From the NCBI RefSeq assembly GCF_947495965.1, contig NZ_CANMBB010000002.1:186001-250000 (forward strand): a DNA stretch of 64,000 bases, given 5' to 3'. The position numbers and the translations under genes were made by a program. The notes beneath the pieces are model-generated. The model did not search any database, was not told where the DNA came from, and saw only the letters and a program-made list of their open reading frames with translations. Shown here one piece after another: positions 34,361 through 42,964 of the stretch (positions within the stretch are counted from its first letter, which is position 1; every line of letters begins with the position of its first letter). Source of the stretch: an uncultured Maribacter sp. GTDB lineage: Bacteria; Bacteroidota; Bacteroidia; Flavobacteriales; Flavobacteriaceae.

Positions 34361-34993
34361 TTATTCTACACCCAGCTGTTTTAATATATAATTTAATATC
34401 AACATCCAATTCATCTTCAATAACAAAGATGCTGTTGGTATATTGTCATCTTCAATTGCTGCTATAATAGCCTCATGCTGATTGTCTGTTCTATTATAAA
34501 AAAAATCGTTTTTCATGAAGGCATTTTCATAAAAAAAAATTCTTGTTTTTAAATCCGATAAAACTTGTAGTGCTGTATCGTTGGTATAATATTTAGTCAG
34601 TAAGTTATGAAACTCAAAATCGGCATTAATCCTAGAAATAGCATCTGGTGCATTTTCAAAAACTATTTGTTGTTCTTTTAATTTTTCTATAGCTGTAGCT
34701 GAGAAATCACTATTCTCTATTGCTAAAACTTCTAAATTGGCCACTAATTCATACAAATCACTCGCTTCTTTAGCATTTAATGCAGCTATAACAAAGCCTC
34801 TATTAGGCACCGCCTTAATAATATTTGCTTGTTGTAATTGTGTTAGTGCTTCTCTAATAGGAGTAACACTAACGTTTAATTTCCTTGCTAATGCAGCTAA
34901 ATTAATTGTATTTCCTATTTGTAAATTACCAAGCACCATTTGTTGAAGCAAATGTTCCCTGACCTGGTCTCTTAATACTAGTTTTTTTGCCAT
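34361..34993 (-). CDS. GntR family transcriptional regulator, FCD subfamily
   Basis: The 210 residues hold an N-terminal winged helix (about 8-72: LVLRDQVREHLLQQMVLGNL, then LNVSVTPIREALTQLQQANI) and a helical FCD ligand domain. Metal residues of FCD are partly kept: D-x3-H in ADFEFHNLL and His in DNQHEAIIAAI, but the last His, usually in an M-x-x-H-I block near the end, reads M-N-W-M. So metal binding may be weak. A perfect palindrome ATCGTATACGAT sits 18 bases upstream of its start and is a strong operator candidate, likely giving autoregulation and control of the divergent lipoprotein gene. Confidence 0.9.
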   Translation of the reverse strand: MAKKLVLRDQVREHLLQQMVLGNLQIGNTINLAALARKLNVSVTPIREALTQLQQANIIKAVPNRGFVIAALNAKEASDLYELVANLEVLAIENSDFSATAIEKLKEQQIVFENAPDAISRINADFEFHNLLTKYYTNDTALQVLSDLKTRIFFYENAFMKNDFFYNRTDNQHEAIIAAIEDDNIPTASLLLKMNWMLILNYILKQLGVE

Positions 34994-35010
34994 TATATCA
35001 AAGATAACGT

Positions 35011-35022
35011 ATCGTATACGAT
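35011..35022. promoter_or_regulatory. Palindromic GntR/FCD operator candidate
   Basis: ATCGTATACGAT is a perfect 12-bp palindrome in the 121-base gap between the GntR gene and the divergent lipoprotein gene. FCD-type GntR regulators commonly bind T-x-GTATAC-x-A type sites, so the match with the adjacent regulator is good. Confidence 0.65.
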
Positions 35023-35037
35023 TTTATGATAGTAAAG

Positions 35038-35058
35038 TCGTCGAAAGTGAATACTTTA
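35038..35058 (+). promoter_or_regulatory. Shared upstream word TCGTCGAAAG, copy 2
   Basis: TCGTCGAAAG followed by TGAATACTTT, 67 bases before the ATG of a 267-residue lipoprotein. It aligns with 32872, where the same ten bases are followed by a closely similar stretch ending CTTT. Confidence 0.3.
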
Positions 35059-35114
35059 AAATACTATGAACCACAAAAATACGTTTGTCTCTCGTAACCT
35101 AAATATATTTTAAA

Positions 35115-35918
35115 ATGAAAAAAATATTAAGAAATATAAAAATTATAACTGCTCTTACTCTAATAGTTTCTATGTTTAATAGCTGTAGTGATGATTCAGA
35201 TAATGGTAATGACAATTCTATTAACAAAGAAGAGATTACTTCTGTATTAGCTGCTGAAGGGGTTTCTAATGTAGTGGACACTATTATCACCGATTTATTT
35301 GCCGAAAATGGTACTTCTGGAAAACAGGGTGCTACAAACAAGACATCAGAATGTCATTCTATTGTTTTTAATGAAAATGGCTATACTGCAACTTTTAATA
35401 ACTGTGTATTAAACGGAACAGATAATGTAAACGGTAGTGTAGATATTACTTTTAGTATTGAAAATGAAATAATTACGTATACGGCAACTTACGACGCTTT
35501 TTATGTTGGAGAGATTAAAATAGATGGAACTAAAAGCTTTACTGTAACTACTGCAACTATGCAGTCCGAGGTTTCTTTCACAGTACTAAATGCTATTACA
35601 ATAAGTATGGCAGATGGTTCGGTTGTTTCTGAAAAAGGAACAAAAACAATACGTTTAACTACTGGAGCAACAGATGCAACAAGTACTTTTACCGTAGAAG
35701 GAGATTGGACACTAAAAGTAGATGAAACTACTTATGTTATAGCAGTACAAAATATTCTAGAAGGAAACTTGGCTTGCGAACACTTTACTGCAGGAGTAAT
35801 GAGTTTAAGTAAAAATGGATTACTTGTAAAAGTTAATTTTGGAGATGGCACATGTGATGCTAATGCTACAGTTATATATCCAAACGGTATTACGGAAGCT
35901 ATTTTACTAGAGGAATAA
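35115..35918 (+). CDS. Lipoprotein, beta-rich, family not recognised
   Basis: The 267 residues open with a lipoprotein signal (VSMFNSC, Cys near 24), an Asp/Asn-rich linker and then beta-strand-rich sequence with repeated patterns such as CHSIVFNENGYTATFNNCVL and TGATDATSTFTVEGDW. Four Cys after the lipidated one could form disulfides. It is divergent from the GntR regulator and may be its target. No known domain is recognised. Confidence 0.72.
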   Translation: MKKILRNIKIITALTLIVSMFNSCSDDSDNGNDNSINKEEITSVLAAEGVSNVVDTIITDLFAENGTSGKQGATNKTSECHSIVFNENGYTATFNNCVLNGTDNVNGSVDITFSIENEIITYTATYDAFYVGEIKIDGTKSFTVTTATMQSEVSFTVLNAITISMADGSVVSEKGTKTIRLTTGATDATSTFTVEGDWTLKVDETTYVIAVQNILEGNLACEHFTAGVMSLSKNGLLVKVNFGDGTCDANATVIYPNGITEAILLEE

Positions 35919-35935
35919 AAAAGAAATATCACTAA

Positions 35936-35966
35936 AAAAGGCTTCGTAGTTACGAAGCCTTTTTTG
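35936..35966. terminator. Bidirectional terminator
   Basis: AAAAGGCTTCGTA (35936-35948) and TACGAAGCCTTTT (35951-35963) form a 13-bp stem with a tiny GT loop. It lies between the convergent lipoprotein and cytochrome genes. Confidence 0.88.
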
Positions 35967-35969
35967 CTT

Positions 35970-37433
35970 CTACAAAGTTTTTAAATACTCTAGTACAGCT
36001 TTACGCTCTTCTTCGGTGAATTTATCTCCAAATCGGTGTCCGCCATTACCATACCCTTTTAAAGTGGTATCATAGGTGTTTTTATCTGTTTGACTACTCT
36101 CTACAGTATAATTCCACCCTAATTTTATATAGTTATAATCGTTAGTATTAAAAGTCCTTTTCCAAAACTTAGGTCTTTCTTTACTATTTAGCATATCTTC
36201 TAAAGTTGGGACAGATGCATTATGTAAATACGGTGCTGTAGCCCAAATACCATCTAACGGCGGAGCTATGTAACCACCTTCAGGAGTTAATATTAAAGGG
36301 TCTGTAGCACTACCAAACCAACCGGTATTAAACCAATTAAAGAAATAAGTACTTTCATCTGTTATAGTAGTGTAGTGGTTAGATAATTCTGGGTCTGTCT
36401 CTACGCTCTCTAAAGCTACTAATAGGTTTGGATAAGAACTATTTTCTCCATATGTTCCATGACAAGTAGCGCAAGTACCATTGAATAATTCTTTTCCGGT
36501 TGCAGCTAATGCTTCGTTAATATTCTCTGGATATTTTGGTGCTTCTAAAGTTTCTATATACGCTAAAACATCTACCATATTTTCGTCTAGTTCCTGTGCT
36601 TTTGTAACATCTGTAAGCGTTAACATACTAGCCCCAATCATAGACTTACAAAAATCTAATCTTCCCATGGCATTATAAAAAATTGCATTTTTCTTTTTTA
36701 GTAACCACCAAGCAGGAACATCGGTTGGTATAACTTCATCTGGCAATTCTATATAAGGTTCGTTAGACCATGCAAGCGTATTTTTATCTCTATGAGAAAC
36801 CAAAACTTCTGCAATTTTATTTGCAGTATTTACACCTCTACTTTTAGTAATTGTTTTAGGAGCTATGGCTTCAATACTTTTTCTAAATTGGTCATATGCT
36901 TCCCATTCGTCGCTATCCGCTCCATAAACAAAAGGAATAGCTACATTTAAAGTTTGTGTTTGAATTGCTCGGTTAACTGTAAAATCAGAATCATGGCTAC
37001 CTAAACCAATAATATATTCATTATTTATCCTAGAAGAATGACAATTTAAACAATTAGGTGCTACAACACGGACTCCATTACTTGCTGTTACTGCAGTATA
37101 ATCATAAGGAATTACAGCATTATCACCAGTTCTATTAAGAACATTACTTGTATTTTCTCCATTCCCTTGTACAAAAGCATTAAAAGGAACTCCAGAACTC
37201 ATATAATTACCATATAACAAATACTCCTTACCAGCTTCTGCATTGCCATCTCGTTGCGCAAAAAACGGTATTGGACGTGTTTTTATAACCACCGTTTCTT
37301 CTTCTGGTTCTTTATCTATTATTTCTTCGGAAACACTATCACTAGAACAAGACAATAAACATAGTTTTACAGAAAAAATAATTGCTAGTAAAAATAAATT
37401 GTTTCTACATTTAAAAAAATCTAAAATCTTCAT
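35970..37433 (-). CDS. Di-heme cytochrome c lipoprotein, RoxA/MauG-like
   Basis: The 487 residues carry a lipoprotein signal (LLSC) and two heme-binding CxxCH motifs: CLNCH near residue 130 and CATCH near residue 318. The C-terminal text APPLDGIWATAPYLHNASVP with TLEDML is typical of the di-heme peroxidase/RoxA superfamily, in which the first heme can bind oxygen or peroxide. It resembles rubber-oxygenase-like proteins more than classic CcpA because of its long N-terminal extension (WWLLKKKNAIFYNAMGRLDF). Substrate unknown. Outer-membrane or periplasmic. Confidence 0.8.
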   Translation of the reverse strand: MKILDFFKCRNNLFLLAIIFSVKLCLLSCSSDSVSEEIIDKEPEEETVVIKTRPIPFFAQRDGNAEAGKEYLLYGNYMSSGVPFNAFVQGNGENTSNVLNRTGDNAVIPYDYTAVTASNGVRVVAPNCLNCHSSRINNEYIIGLGSHDSDFTVNRAIQTQTLNVAIPFVYGADSDEWEAYDQFRKSIEAIAPKTITKSRGVNTANKIAEVLVSHRDKNTLAWSNEPYIELPDEVIPTDVPAWWLLKKKNAIFYNAMGRLDFCKSMIGASMLTLTDVTKAQELDENMVDVLAYIETLEAPKYPENINEALAATGKELFNGTCATCHGTYGENSSYPNLLVALESVETDPELSNHYTTITDESTYFFNWFNTGWFGSATDPLILTPEGGYIAPPLDGIWATAPYLHNASVPTLEDMLNSKERPKFWKRTFNTNDYNYIKLGWNYTVESSQTDKNTYDTTLKGYGNGGHRFGDKFTEEERKAVLEYLKTL

Positions 37434-37942
37434 TGAATAATTTTAAAACTAATCCTTAAAAATACGCCATAATTAAAGGAGTCTATTTTTCAATAGACGT
37501 TATGTTACTATTTATCGATTAAAAACATTTTAAAGTTCATTTAGGTTAAGTTTTTAGTATATAAAAATAACATTTCGCATCCTTCTTAACGAGTTAAATA
37601 GTTGCTAATGTAAAAACCCCAATGATATATTGTAAAATTATGTTTTTCAATCACTTACAACAAATAAGAAAGCGCATTTTATTTTCATATACTAAATTAA
37701 AAATTTGATTTACGTATTTAAAATTTAATATTTGTATGTTGCATTACTATTTTTTTACACGCAATTCTTTTAAAAATTTATTAGAAATACTATCTTTACA
37801 GCAGGTTTAATGCAATATACACACCAGTAGATTACATTTATTAGGGTTAATTTTTTTCAAATTAAATTTTTTAGCACTCTTCAAGTAATTATTTTATTTC
37901 ACATTAAGCCATAAAACTAATTCCCTAACTTAATAAGTAATA
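37434..37942. other. 509-base gene-free stretch
   Basis: An AT-rich stretch between the divergent cytochrome and cold-shock genes. The longest plausible frame seen (about 22 codons) is not convincing. A TATCTTTA word near 37790 is a poor -7 box candidate. I see no RNA gene or repeat. It presumably holds two divergent promoters and a long leader for the cold-shock-domain gene. Confidence 0.5.
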
Positions 37943-38401
37943 ATGGCAAAGTCGCAACAAACGTTTAATAAAAGTGAAAAAGAAAAAAAGCGTTTAAAAA
38001 AACGTGAAGAGAAACGTAAAAAAATGCTTGCTCGTAAAGAAGAAGCAAAAGAAAATGGAAAAACAGGTATTCCAATGGCCTATGTAGATTTTAATGGAAA
38101 TCTTGTAGATACTCCGCCTGACCCATCAATGAAAGTAGAAATCGAAGCAGAAGATATTGTTTTAGGTATTCCTAAAAAAGTAGAAGGAGAAGAAGAGGAG
38201 TTTGATCCAGTACGTAATGGTAAAGTATCTTTCTTTGATACCTCTAAAGGATTTGGTTTTATCATAGATTCTGATAATCAAGAAAAATATTTTTGTCATG
38301 TTAGCGGCTTAATAGATGAAATTGCCGAAAATGATAAAGTTTCCTATGAATTAGAAAAGGGAATGAAAGGGATGAATGCTGTGCGAGTAAAGAAAATTTA
38401 A
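37943..38401 (+). CDS. Cold-shock-domain protein with basic N-terminal extension
   Basis: The 152 residues have a highly basic N-terminal region (EKEKKRLKKREEKRKKMLAR), an acidic linker (EGEEEEFD) and a C-terminal cold-shock domain (about 92-152) with GKVSFFDTSKGFGFIID (RNP1: KGFGFI) and YFCHVSGL (RNP2-like). It binds single-stranded RNA or DNA. Classical Csp proteins are about 70 residues, so the extension doubles the size; this form is known in flavobacteria. A long leader upstream would suit cold-induced regulation, though I cannot show it. Confidence 0.88.
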   Translation: MAKSQQTFNKSEKEKKRLKKREEKRKKMLARKEEAKENGKTGIPMAYVDFNGNLVDTPPDPSMKVEIEAEDIVLGIPKKVEGEEEEFDPVRNGKVSFFDTSKGFGFIIDSDNQEKYFCHVSGLIDEIAENDKVSYELEKGMKGMNAVRVKKI

Positions 38402-38448
38402 TTACATATAAGTAACAAACTTAACATTGTTACATAAATAATAAACTA

Positions 38449-38480
38449 AAGGTGGTAATATTATATTACTACCTTTTTTG
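38449..38480 (+). terminator. Terminator after the cold-shock gene
   Basis: AAGGTGGTAATA pairs with TATTACTACCTT (one G-T pair), then a run of T. Ends the cold-shock transcript. Confidence 0.78.
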
Positions 38481-38532
38481 TTTTATAATATAACTGAATT
38501 GTAAATTCACGTTTTTAAAAATTATACTATTC

Positions 38533-41073
38533 ATGAAAAAATTAGTTCCAATTGTTGTAACCTTATTAATTGCGATATCTTCTTATGCTCAAAAAGAAGT
38601 AACAACTAACCTCCAGCGAGAAATAGATTTTAATTTTGATTGGAAATTTAAATTACAAAAAGATACCACCAAACTTAAGAAAACTCCTTTAAATGATGAA
38701 GATTGGCGAGACATTAGATTACCACATGATTGGAGTGTAGAAATGTCTTTTAGTGAATCTCTAGAAGGAGCAACAGGATATTTACCTGGAGGAGTAGGTG
38801 TGTACCAAAAACATTTTAAAACCTCTGCTAAGAAATCAGAAAAGAATACCTATATCCTTTTTGATGGAGTGTATAATAATGCTACATTTTGGTTAAACGG
38901 TATATTACTTGGTGAAAACCCTTATGGATATTCTCCTGTATATTTTGATATAACAGATGCTTTAAATGAGGAAGAACAAGAAAATGTTCTAACAGTTCAT
39001 GTAGACCATTCTCGTTATGTAGATAGCCGTTGGTATACTGGTAGTGGTATTTATAGGAACGTAAAATTAGTAACTCTTAATAAATTGCATATTCCTATTT
39101 GGGGAACCTATCTTACTACACCAGAAATCAGTAAAGAAGAAGCTAAAGTTTCTATTGCTGTTACCGTTGAAAATAAGGAAAAAAACAATCATAAATTTAC
39201 ACTATCTACTAAAATTTTTGATAAAAAAGGAAATCAAGTAGCCATACAAAGTGATAGTAAATTAAAACTTAAAACAGGTTCTAAAAGCACTTTTAATCAA
39301 GAAATAATAGTTTCAAATCCAGAATTATGGGATACTAAAAGCCCTAATATGTATAAGGCTGTTACTTCTATTATTAAAAATGGAGAAATAGTAGATGAGT
39401 ATACTACTCCCTTTGGTATAAGAAGTTTACACTTTGATGTAAAATCTGGTTTTTATTTAAATGGAGTAAATACAGATGTAAAAGGAATTTGCATACATCA
39501 TGATGGCGGTTTGGTTGGTGCGGCTGTTCCTGAAGGGGTTTGGAGACGTAGATTTGAAATTTTAAAAGCTGCTGGAGTAAATGCAATAAGAACATCTCAC
39601 AACCCATTTTCTGAAGAATTTTTGAATTTATGTGATGAAATGGGGATATTAATTCAGAATGAAGTTTTTGATGAATTAGATTACCCAAAAGATAAGAGAC
39701 AAAACTATCATGACAGACATGATGATTATATTTCTCGTGGCTATACAGAACATTTTCAAAAATGGGGTAAAAGCGATTTAACTCGTACGCTTTTAAGAGA
39801 CAGAAACCACCCAAGTGTTTTTCAATGGAGTGTAGGTAATGAAATTGAGTGGACCTATTTACATTATAGATATGTTACTGGATTTTGGAAAGACCCTAAC
39901 GACCCTCAAAAATCTGGTAAATACTGGGGAAGTGCCCCTATGTTTAGTCCTGAAGAAATGAAAAAAAGATATGATGCTTCTGAAAAGGGAGAGTATATTT
40001 TAGCAGAAACAGCAAAAAAAGTAAATGGTTGGATTAAAGAATTAGACCCTAGTAGAGTAACTACGGCAAATTTAGTTGTGCCACAAACAAGTCTTGTTAG
40101 TGGTTATGCCGATGCTGTAGATATAGCTGGATTTAGTTACCGAAATAAAGATATTCCTTGGGCACTAGAACATTTTCCTAATAAACAAATTACAATAAAT
40201 GAAAACCCAGGTACATGGGATGATTGGAAACAAGTAATTGAAAACCCAGGAATATATAGCATTTTTATGTGGACTGGTATAGATTATATGGGAGAACGTG
40301 ATGGAGATTGGCCTGCCAAAAGTGGATGGGGAGATATGTTAGATTTAGCTGGATTTAAACTCCAAGGATGGAATTACTTTAAAAGTATTTGGGTAAACAA
40401 ACCACACATATCTATTGGAACTTTGCCTTTAGCAAAATCTGGTTTTAAAGAAAATGGCTTCTCTGCACAGCAATTACCAGAAAATGCTGCAGCATATAAA
40501 TGGAGAGATACCAATATGCACTGGAATTATGAAGAAGGAGAAACTGTAGTGGTAGAAGTATGTTCTAACTATTCAATTGTAGAATTATTTATTAACGGTC
40601 GTTCTCTTGGAAGACGCAGCATGTCTGAAAGCCCAGACCGTTTATTTAGATGGACTATGCCTTATGAAGCTGGTACTCTAACCGCAAAAGCAGGTTTTGA
40701 TGGAAGCGAAATTACGGCAGAAATACAAACAACCACTAAACCAGTTGCCATTACTTTAACCGCAGATAAAACTACCCTTAAATCTGATGCCTATGATGTT
40801 TCTCATTTAATTGTTGCATTGGTTGATGAAAAAGGTAGAGAAGTAAAGACTGAAAATACAAAAATTGAATTTGAAATTCAAGGGCCTGCTACATTACTAG
40901 GTGTAGATAATGGTGCAAGAGAAAATATTCAAGATTTTCAATCTAATACAATAGTTACAGCAAAAGGACATGGTCTTGCAATTATACAGTCTACAAAAGA
41001 ATCTGGTAAAATTAAAGTCATTGCCAAATCTGAACTTTATGGAAATCAAGAAATTATCATTAATTCAAACTAA
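38533..41073 (+). CDS. Glycoside hydrolase family 2 (beta-galactosidase-like), secreted
   Basis: The 846 residues have a Sec signal (SSYAQ) and the GH2 layout: sugar-binding jelly roll (about 30-190, with WRDIRLPHDWSVE), Ig-like domain, TIM barrel with acid/base Glu437 in QWSVGNEIEW and probable nucleophile Glu557 in TINENPGTWDD, then a DUF4982-type domain (VVVEVCSNYSIVELFINGRS) and a further Ig-like domain. The RTSHNPFSEEFL block is typical. It removes terminal beta-linked sugars from polysaccharide fragments in the periplasm. No SusCD pair or other glycosidase is near, so it is not in a polysaccharide utilization locus here. Confidence 0.9.
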   Translation: MKKLVPIVVTLLIAISSYAQKEVTTNLQREIDFNFDWKFKLQKDTTKLKKTPLNDEDWRDIRLPHDWSVEMSFSESLEGATGYLPGGVGVYQKHFKTSAKKSEKNTYILFDGVYNNATFWLNGILLGENPYGYSPVYFDITDALNEEEQENVLTVHVDHSRYVDSRWYTGSGIYRNVKLVTLNKLHIPIWGTYLTTPEISKEEAKVSIAVTVENKEKNNHKFTLSTKIFDKKGNQVAIQSDSKLKLKTGSKSTFNQEIIVSNPELWDTKSPNMYKAVTSIIKNGEIVDEYTTPFGIRSLHFDVKSGFYLNGVNTDVKGICIHHDGGLVGAAVPEGVWRRRFEILKAAGVNAIRTSHNPFSEEFLNLCDEMGILIQNEVFDELDYPKDKRQNYHDRHDDYISRGYTEHFQKWGKSDLTRTLLRDRNHPSVFQWSVGNEIEWTYLHYRYVTGFWKDPNDPQKSGKYWGSAPMFSPEEMKKRYDASEKGEYILAETAKKVNGWIKELDPSRVTTANLVVPQTSLVSGYADAVDIAGFSYRNKDIPWALEHFPNKQITINENPGTWDDWKQVIENPGIYSIFMWTGIDYMGERDGDWPAKSGWGDMLDLAGFKLQGWNYFKSIWVNKPHISIGTLPLAKSGFKENGFSAQQLPENAAAYKWRDTNMHWNYEEGETVVVEVCSNYSIVELFINGRSLGRRSMSESPDRLFRWTMPYEAGTLTAKAGFDGSEITAEIQTTTKPVAITLTADKTTLKSDAYDVSHLIVALVDEKGREVKTENTKIEFEIQGPATLLGVDNGARENIQDFQSNTIVTAKGHGLAIIQSTKESGKIKVIAKSELYGNQEIIINSN

Positions 41074-41198
41074 TTATACCACTTAATACAAAAAAAGGTT
41101 TTCAGATATAGTTACCTAAAAATTACAGAGAAGGAAACTACCAATAGTCTTAATTTTTAGACATTTAAACAAAAAGGTAGAGACTTTTTAACGAAAAA

Positions 41199-41231
41199 TT
41201 GCGCAAAACCCTATAAAAGGCCGTAGTTTTG
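41199..41231 (+). promoter_or_regulatory. Promoter of helicase copy 2
   Basis: TTG (41199-41201), a 22-base spacer and TAGTTTTG (41224-41231) fit the Bacteroidota housekeeping promoter. Transcription would begin near 41237, so the in-frame TTG at 41229 cannot be the start codon and ATG 41244 or 41253 must be used. Confidence 0.65.
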
Positions 41232-41243
41232 CAGTCCCGAGAA

Positions 41244-42806
41244 ATGAAAGGTATGGCAAACTTATCACACGAAGTACAAGAAAAAAAGACAGATAAAGAA
41301 CTTTATAGCTATCAGAAAGGAGCAATTGAACAAGTTTTTGAAAAATTTGATAGTGCTCCCGATGATTATCATCTTCTTTACCAACTACCAACAGGTGGAG
41401 GGAAAACAGTAATATTTTCAGAACTGGTTAGGCAATACTTAAAAAACCACAATAAGAAGGTTTTAGTAATGACACACCGTGTAGAACTTTGTAACCAAAC
41501 TTCTAAAATGCTTACAAGCTTTGGGGTAGTAAACAAAGTGGTTAATAGTACTGCAAACCTTGATGATCAAGATGAATACGTTTGTTTTGTGGCAATGGTA
41601 GAAACTTTAAACAACAGATTAAATGATGATATGTTAGACATATCGGACGTTGGATTAGTTATTATTGATGAAGCACACTACAACTCTTTTAATAAATTAT
41701 TTAAGTTCTTTAATAATTCTTTTATACTTGGTGTAACAGCAACACCGCTAAGTTCTAACAAGAACTTACCAATGAAAGATAATTATGATGAACTAATTGC
41801 AGGAGAGAGTATTGGTTCACTTATAGAAAATGAGTTTTTAGCGAAAGCAGAGGTTTTTCAGTATGATATGGGACTTACTTCTTTGGAAGTTGGTTCTAAT
41901 GGAGATTACACCGTTAAATCTTCCGAAGATTTATATTCTAGCCCAGCTATGTTAGAAAAGCTTTTAGATGCATATAAGAAGCACTCTAAAGGTAAAAAAA
42001 CACTTATTTTTAATAATGGTATTAATACCTCTATACATGTATATCACACTTTTGATGCTGCAGGTATAGCGGTAAGACATTTAGATAATACTGCTACAAA
42101 AAAACAACGAAAAGAAATTCTTAATTGGTTTAAAGAAACACCAGATGCCGTATTAACATCGGTTAGTATTTTAACTACTGGTTTTGATGAGCCTACAATA
42201 GATACTATTATATTAAATAGAGCAACAAAATCTCTTACCCTATATTACCAAATGATTGGGCGTGGTTCTCGTATCTTAAATAACAAATCTTCTTTTAAGG
42301 TTATTGATTTAGGAAACAATTATTACAGATTTGGGCCATGGGGAGCAGATTTAGATTGGCAAACTATATTTAACAATCCTAATTTCTACATGGATAGATT
42401 GCAGGATGATGAGGATATAGAAGCCAACTTTAGGCATGAAATGTCTGAAGAGGTTAGAGCAGAATTCTCTAAGTCTGAAGAGGTTTATTTTGATGTAAAA
42501 GCAACTTATATTAGTGCAACTTCTAATGGAGAGTCCTCTAAAGTTGTTTTAGAGCGGTCTATTGCCCAACACGCATATATTTGTATAGAAAACAGTGAAG
42601 ATGTTTATGATGCCTTAGGTTTAGCTAAATTACTTACGGAAGATATAAACAATAGAATACAAACCTATGCTAAATGCATAAGTAGAAGTACTTTTAATTT
42701 TTTACATTGGTTAAAAGACGATTACAAAAAGAAATTAAATGCTTATTTAAGAGCAAACTTTGATACTGTCTTTGAAGAGATTCATGGCTATCCACCAGAA
42801 GATTAA
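41244..42806 (+). CDS. DEAD/DEAH-box helicase, superfamily 2 (copy 2)
   Basis: The 520-residue protein has the same layout as copy 1: Walker A LPTGGGKTVIF, THRVEL, IIDEAH, VTATPLSS, ILTTGFDEP and QMIGRGSR, plus the same C-terminal helical region ending in a Lys-rich stretch. Many blocks of 8 or more residues are identical to copy 1, and divergence is spread evenly, so the pair arose by an old duplication rather than recent copying. The C-terminus is about 10 residues longer. It is a single gene with its own promoter and terminator. Substrate unknown. Confidence 0.88.
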   Translation: MKGMANLSHEVQEKKTDKELYSYQKGAIEQVFEKFDSAPDDYHLLYQLPTGGGKTVIFSELVRQYLKNHNKKVLVMTHRVELCNQTSKMLTSFGVVNKVVNSTANLDDQDEYVCFVAMVETLNNRLNDDMLDISDVGLVIIDEAHYNSFNKLFKFFNNSFILGVTATPLSSNKNLPMKDNYDELIAGESIGSLIENEFLAKAEVFQYDMGLTSLEVGSNGDYTVKSSEDLYSSPAMLEKLLDAYKKHSKGKKTLIFNNGINTSIHVYHTFDAAGIAVRHLDNTATKKQRKEILNWFKETPDAVLTSVSILTTGFDEPTIDTIILNRATKSLTLYYQMIGRGSRILNNKSSFKVIDLGNNYYRFGPWGADLDWQTIFNNPNFYMDRLQDDEDIEANFRHEMSEEVRAEFSKSEEVYFDVKATYISATSNGESSKVVLERSIAQHAYICIENSEDVYDALGLAKLLTEDINNRIQTYAKCISRSTFNFLHWLKDDYKKKLNAYLRANFDTVFEEIHGYPPED

Positions 42807-42822
42807 TTTTTCTGTAGAAAAC

Positions 42823-42860
42823 ATAAAAGCTCCTTTAAATCTTTTTAAAGGAGCTTTTAT
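42823..42860 (+). terminator. Strong terminator after helicase copy 2
   Basis: A 17-bp stem (ATAAAAGCTCCTTTAAA, 42823-42839, with its complement at 42844-42860) around a TCTT loop. Confidence 0.85.
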
Positions 42861-42964
42861 ATTTTTAGTCACTTTTCTAACATCTTTTTTAAATAAATGA
42901 CATTTTAGGATATTTTTTACGTAATTTTCATGTTTTCAGTTAAAAAATAACCAATAACTACCAT

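Noticed and set aside
39404-39814. A 136-codon minus-strand frame inside the GH2 gene
   Set aside because: It is antisense to the well-supported catalytic domain; the His/Leu/Gln-rich composition is what the complement of this coding text gives.
41229-41243. TTG 41229 as start of helicase copy 2
   Set aside because: It falls inside the -7 box TAGTTTTG, so it would not be in the transcript.
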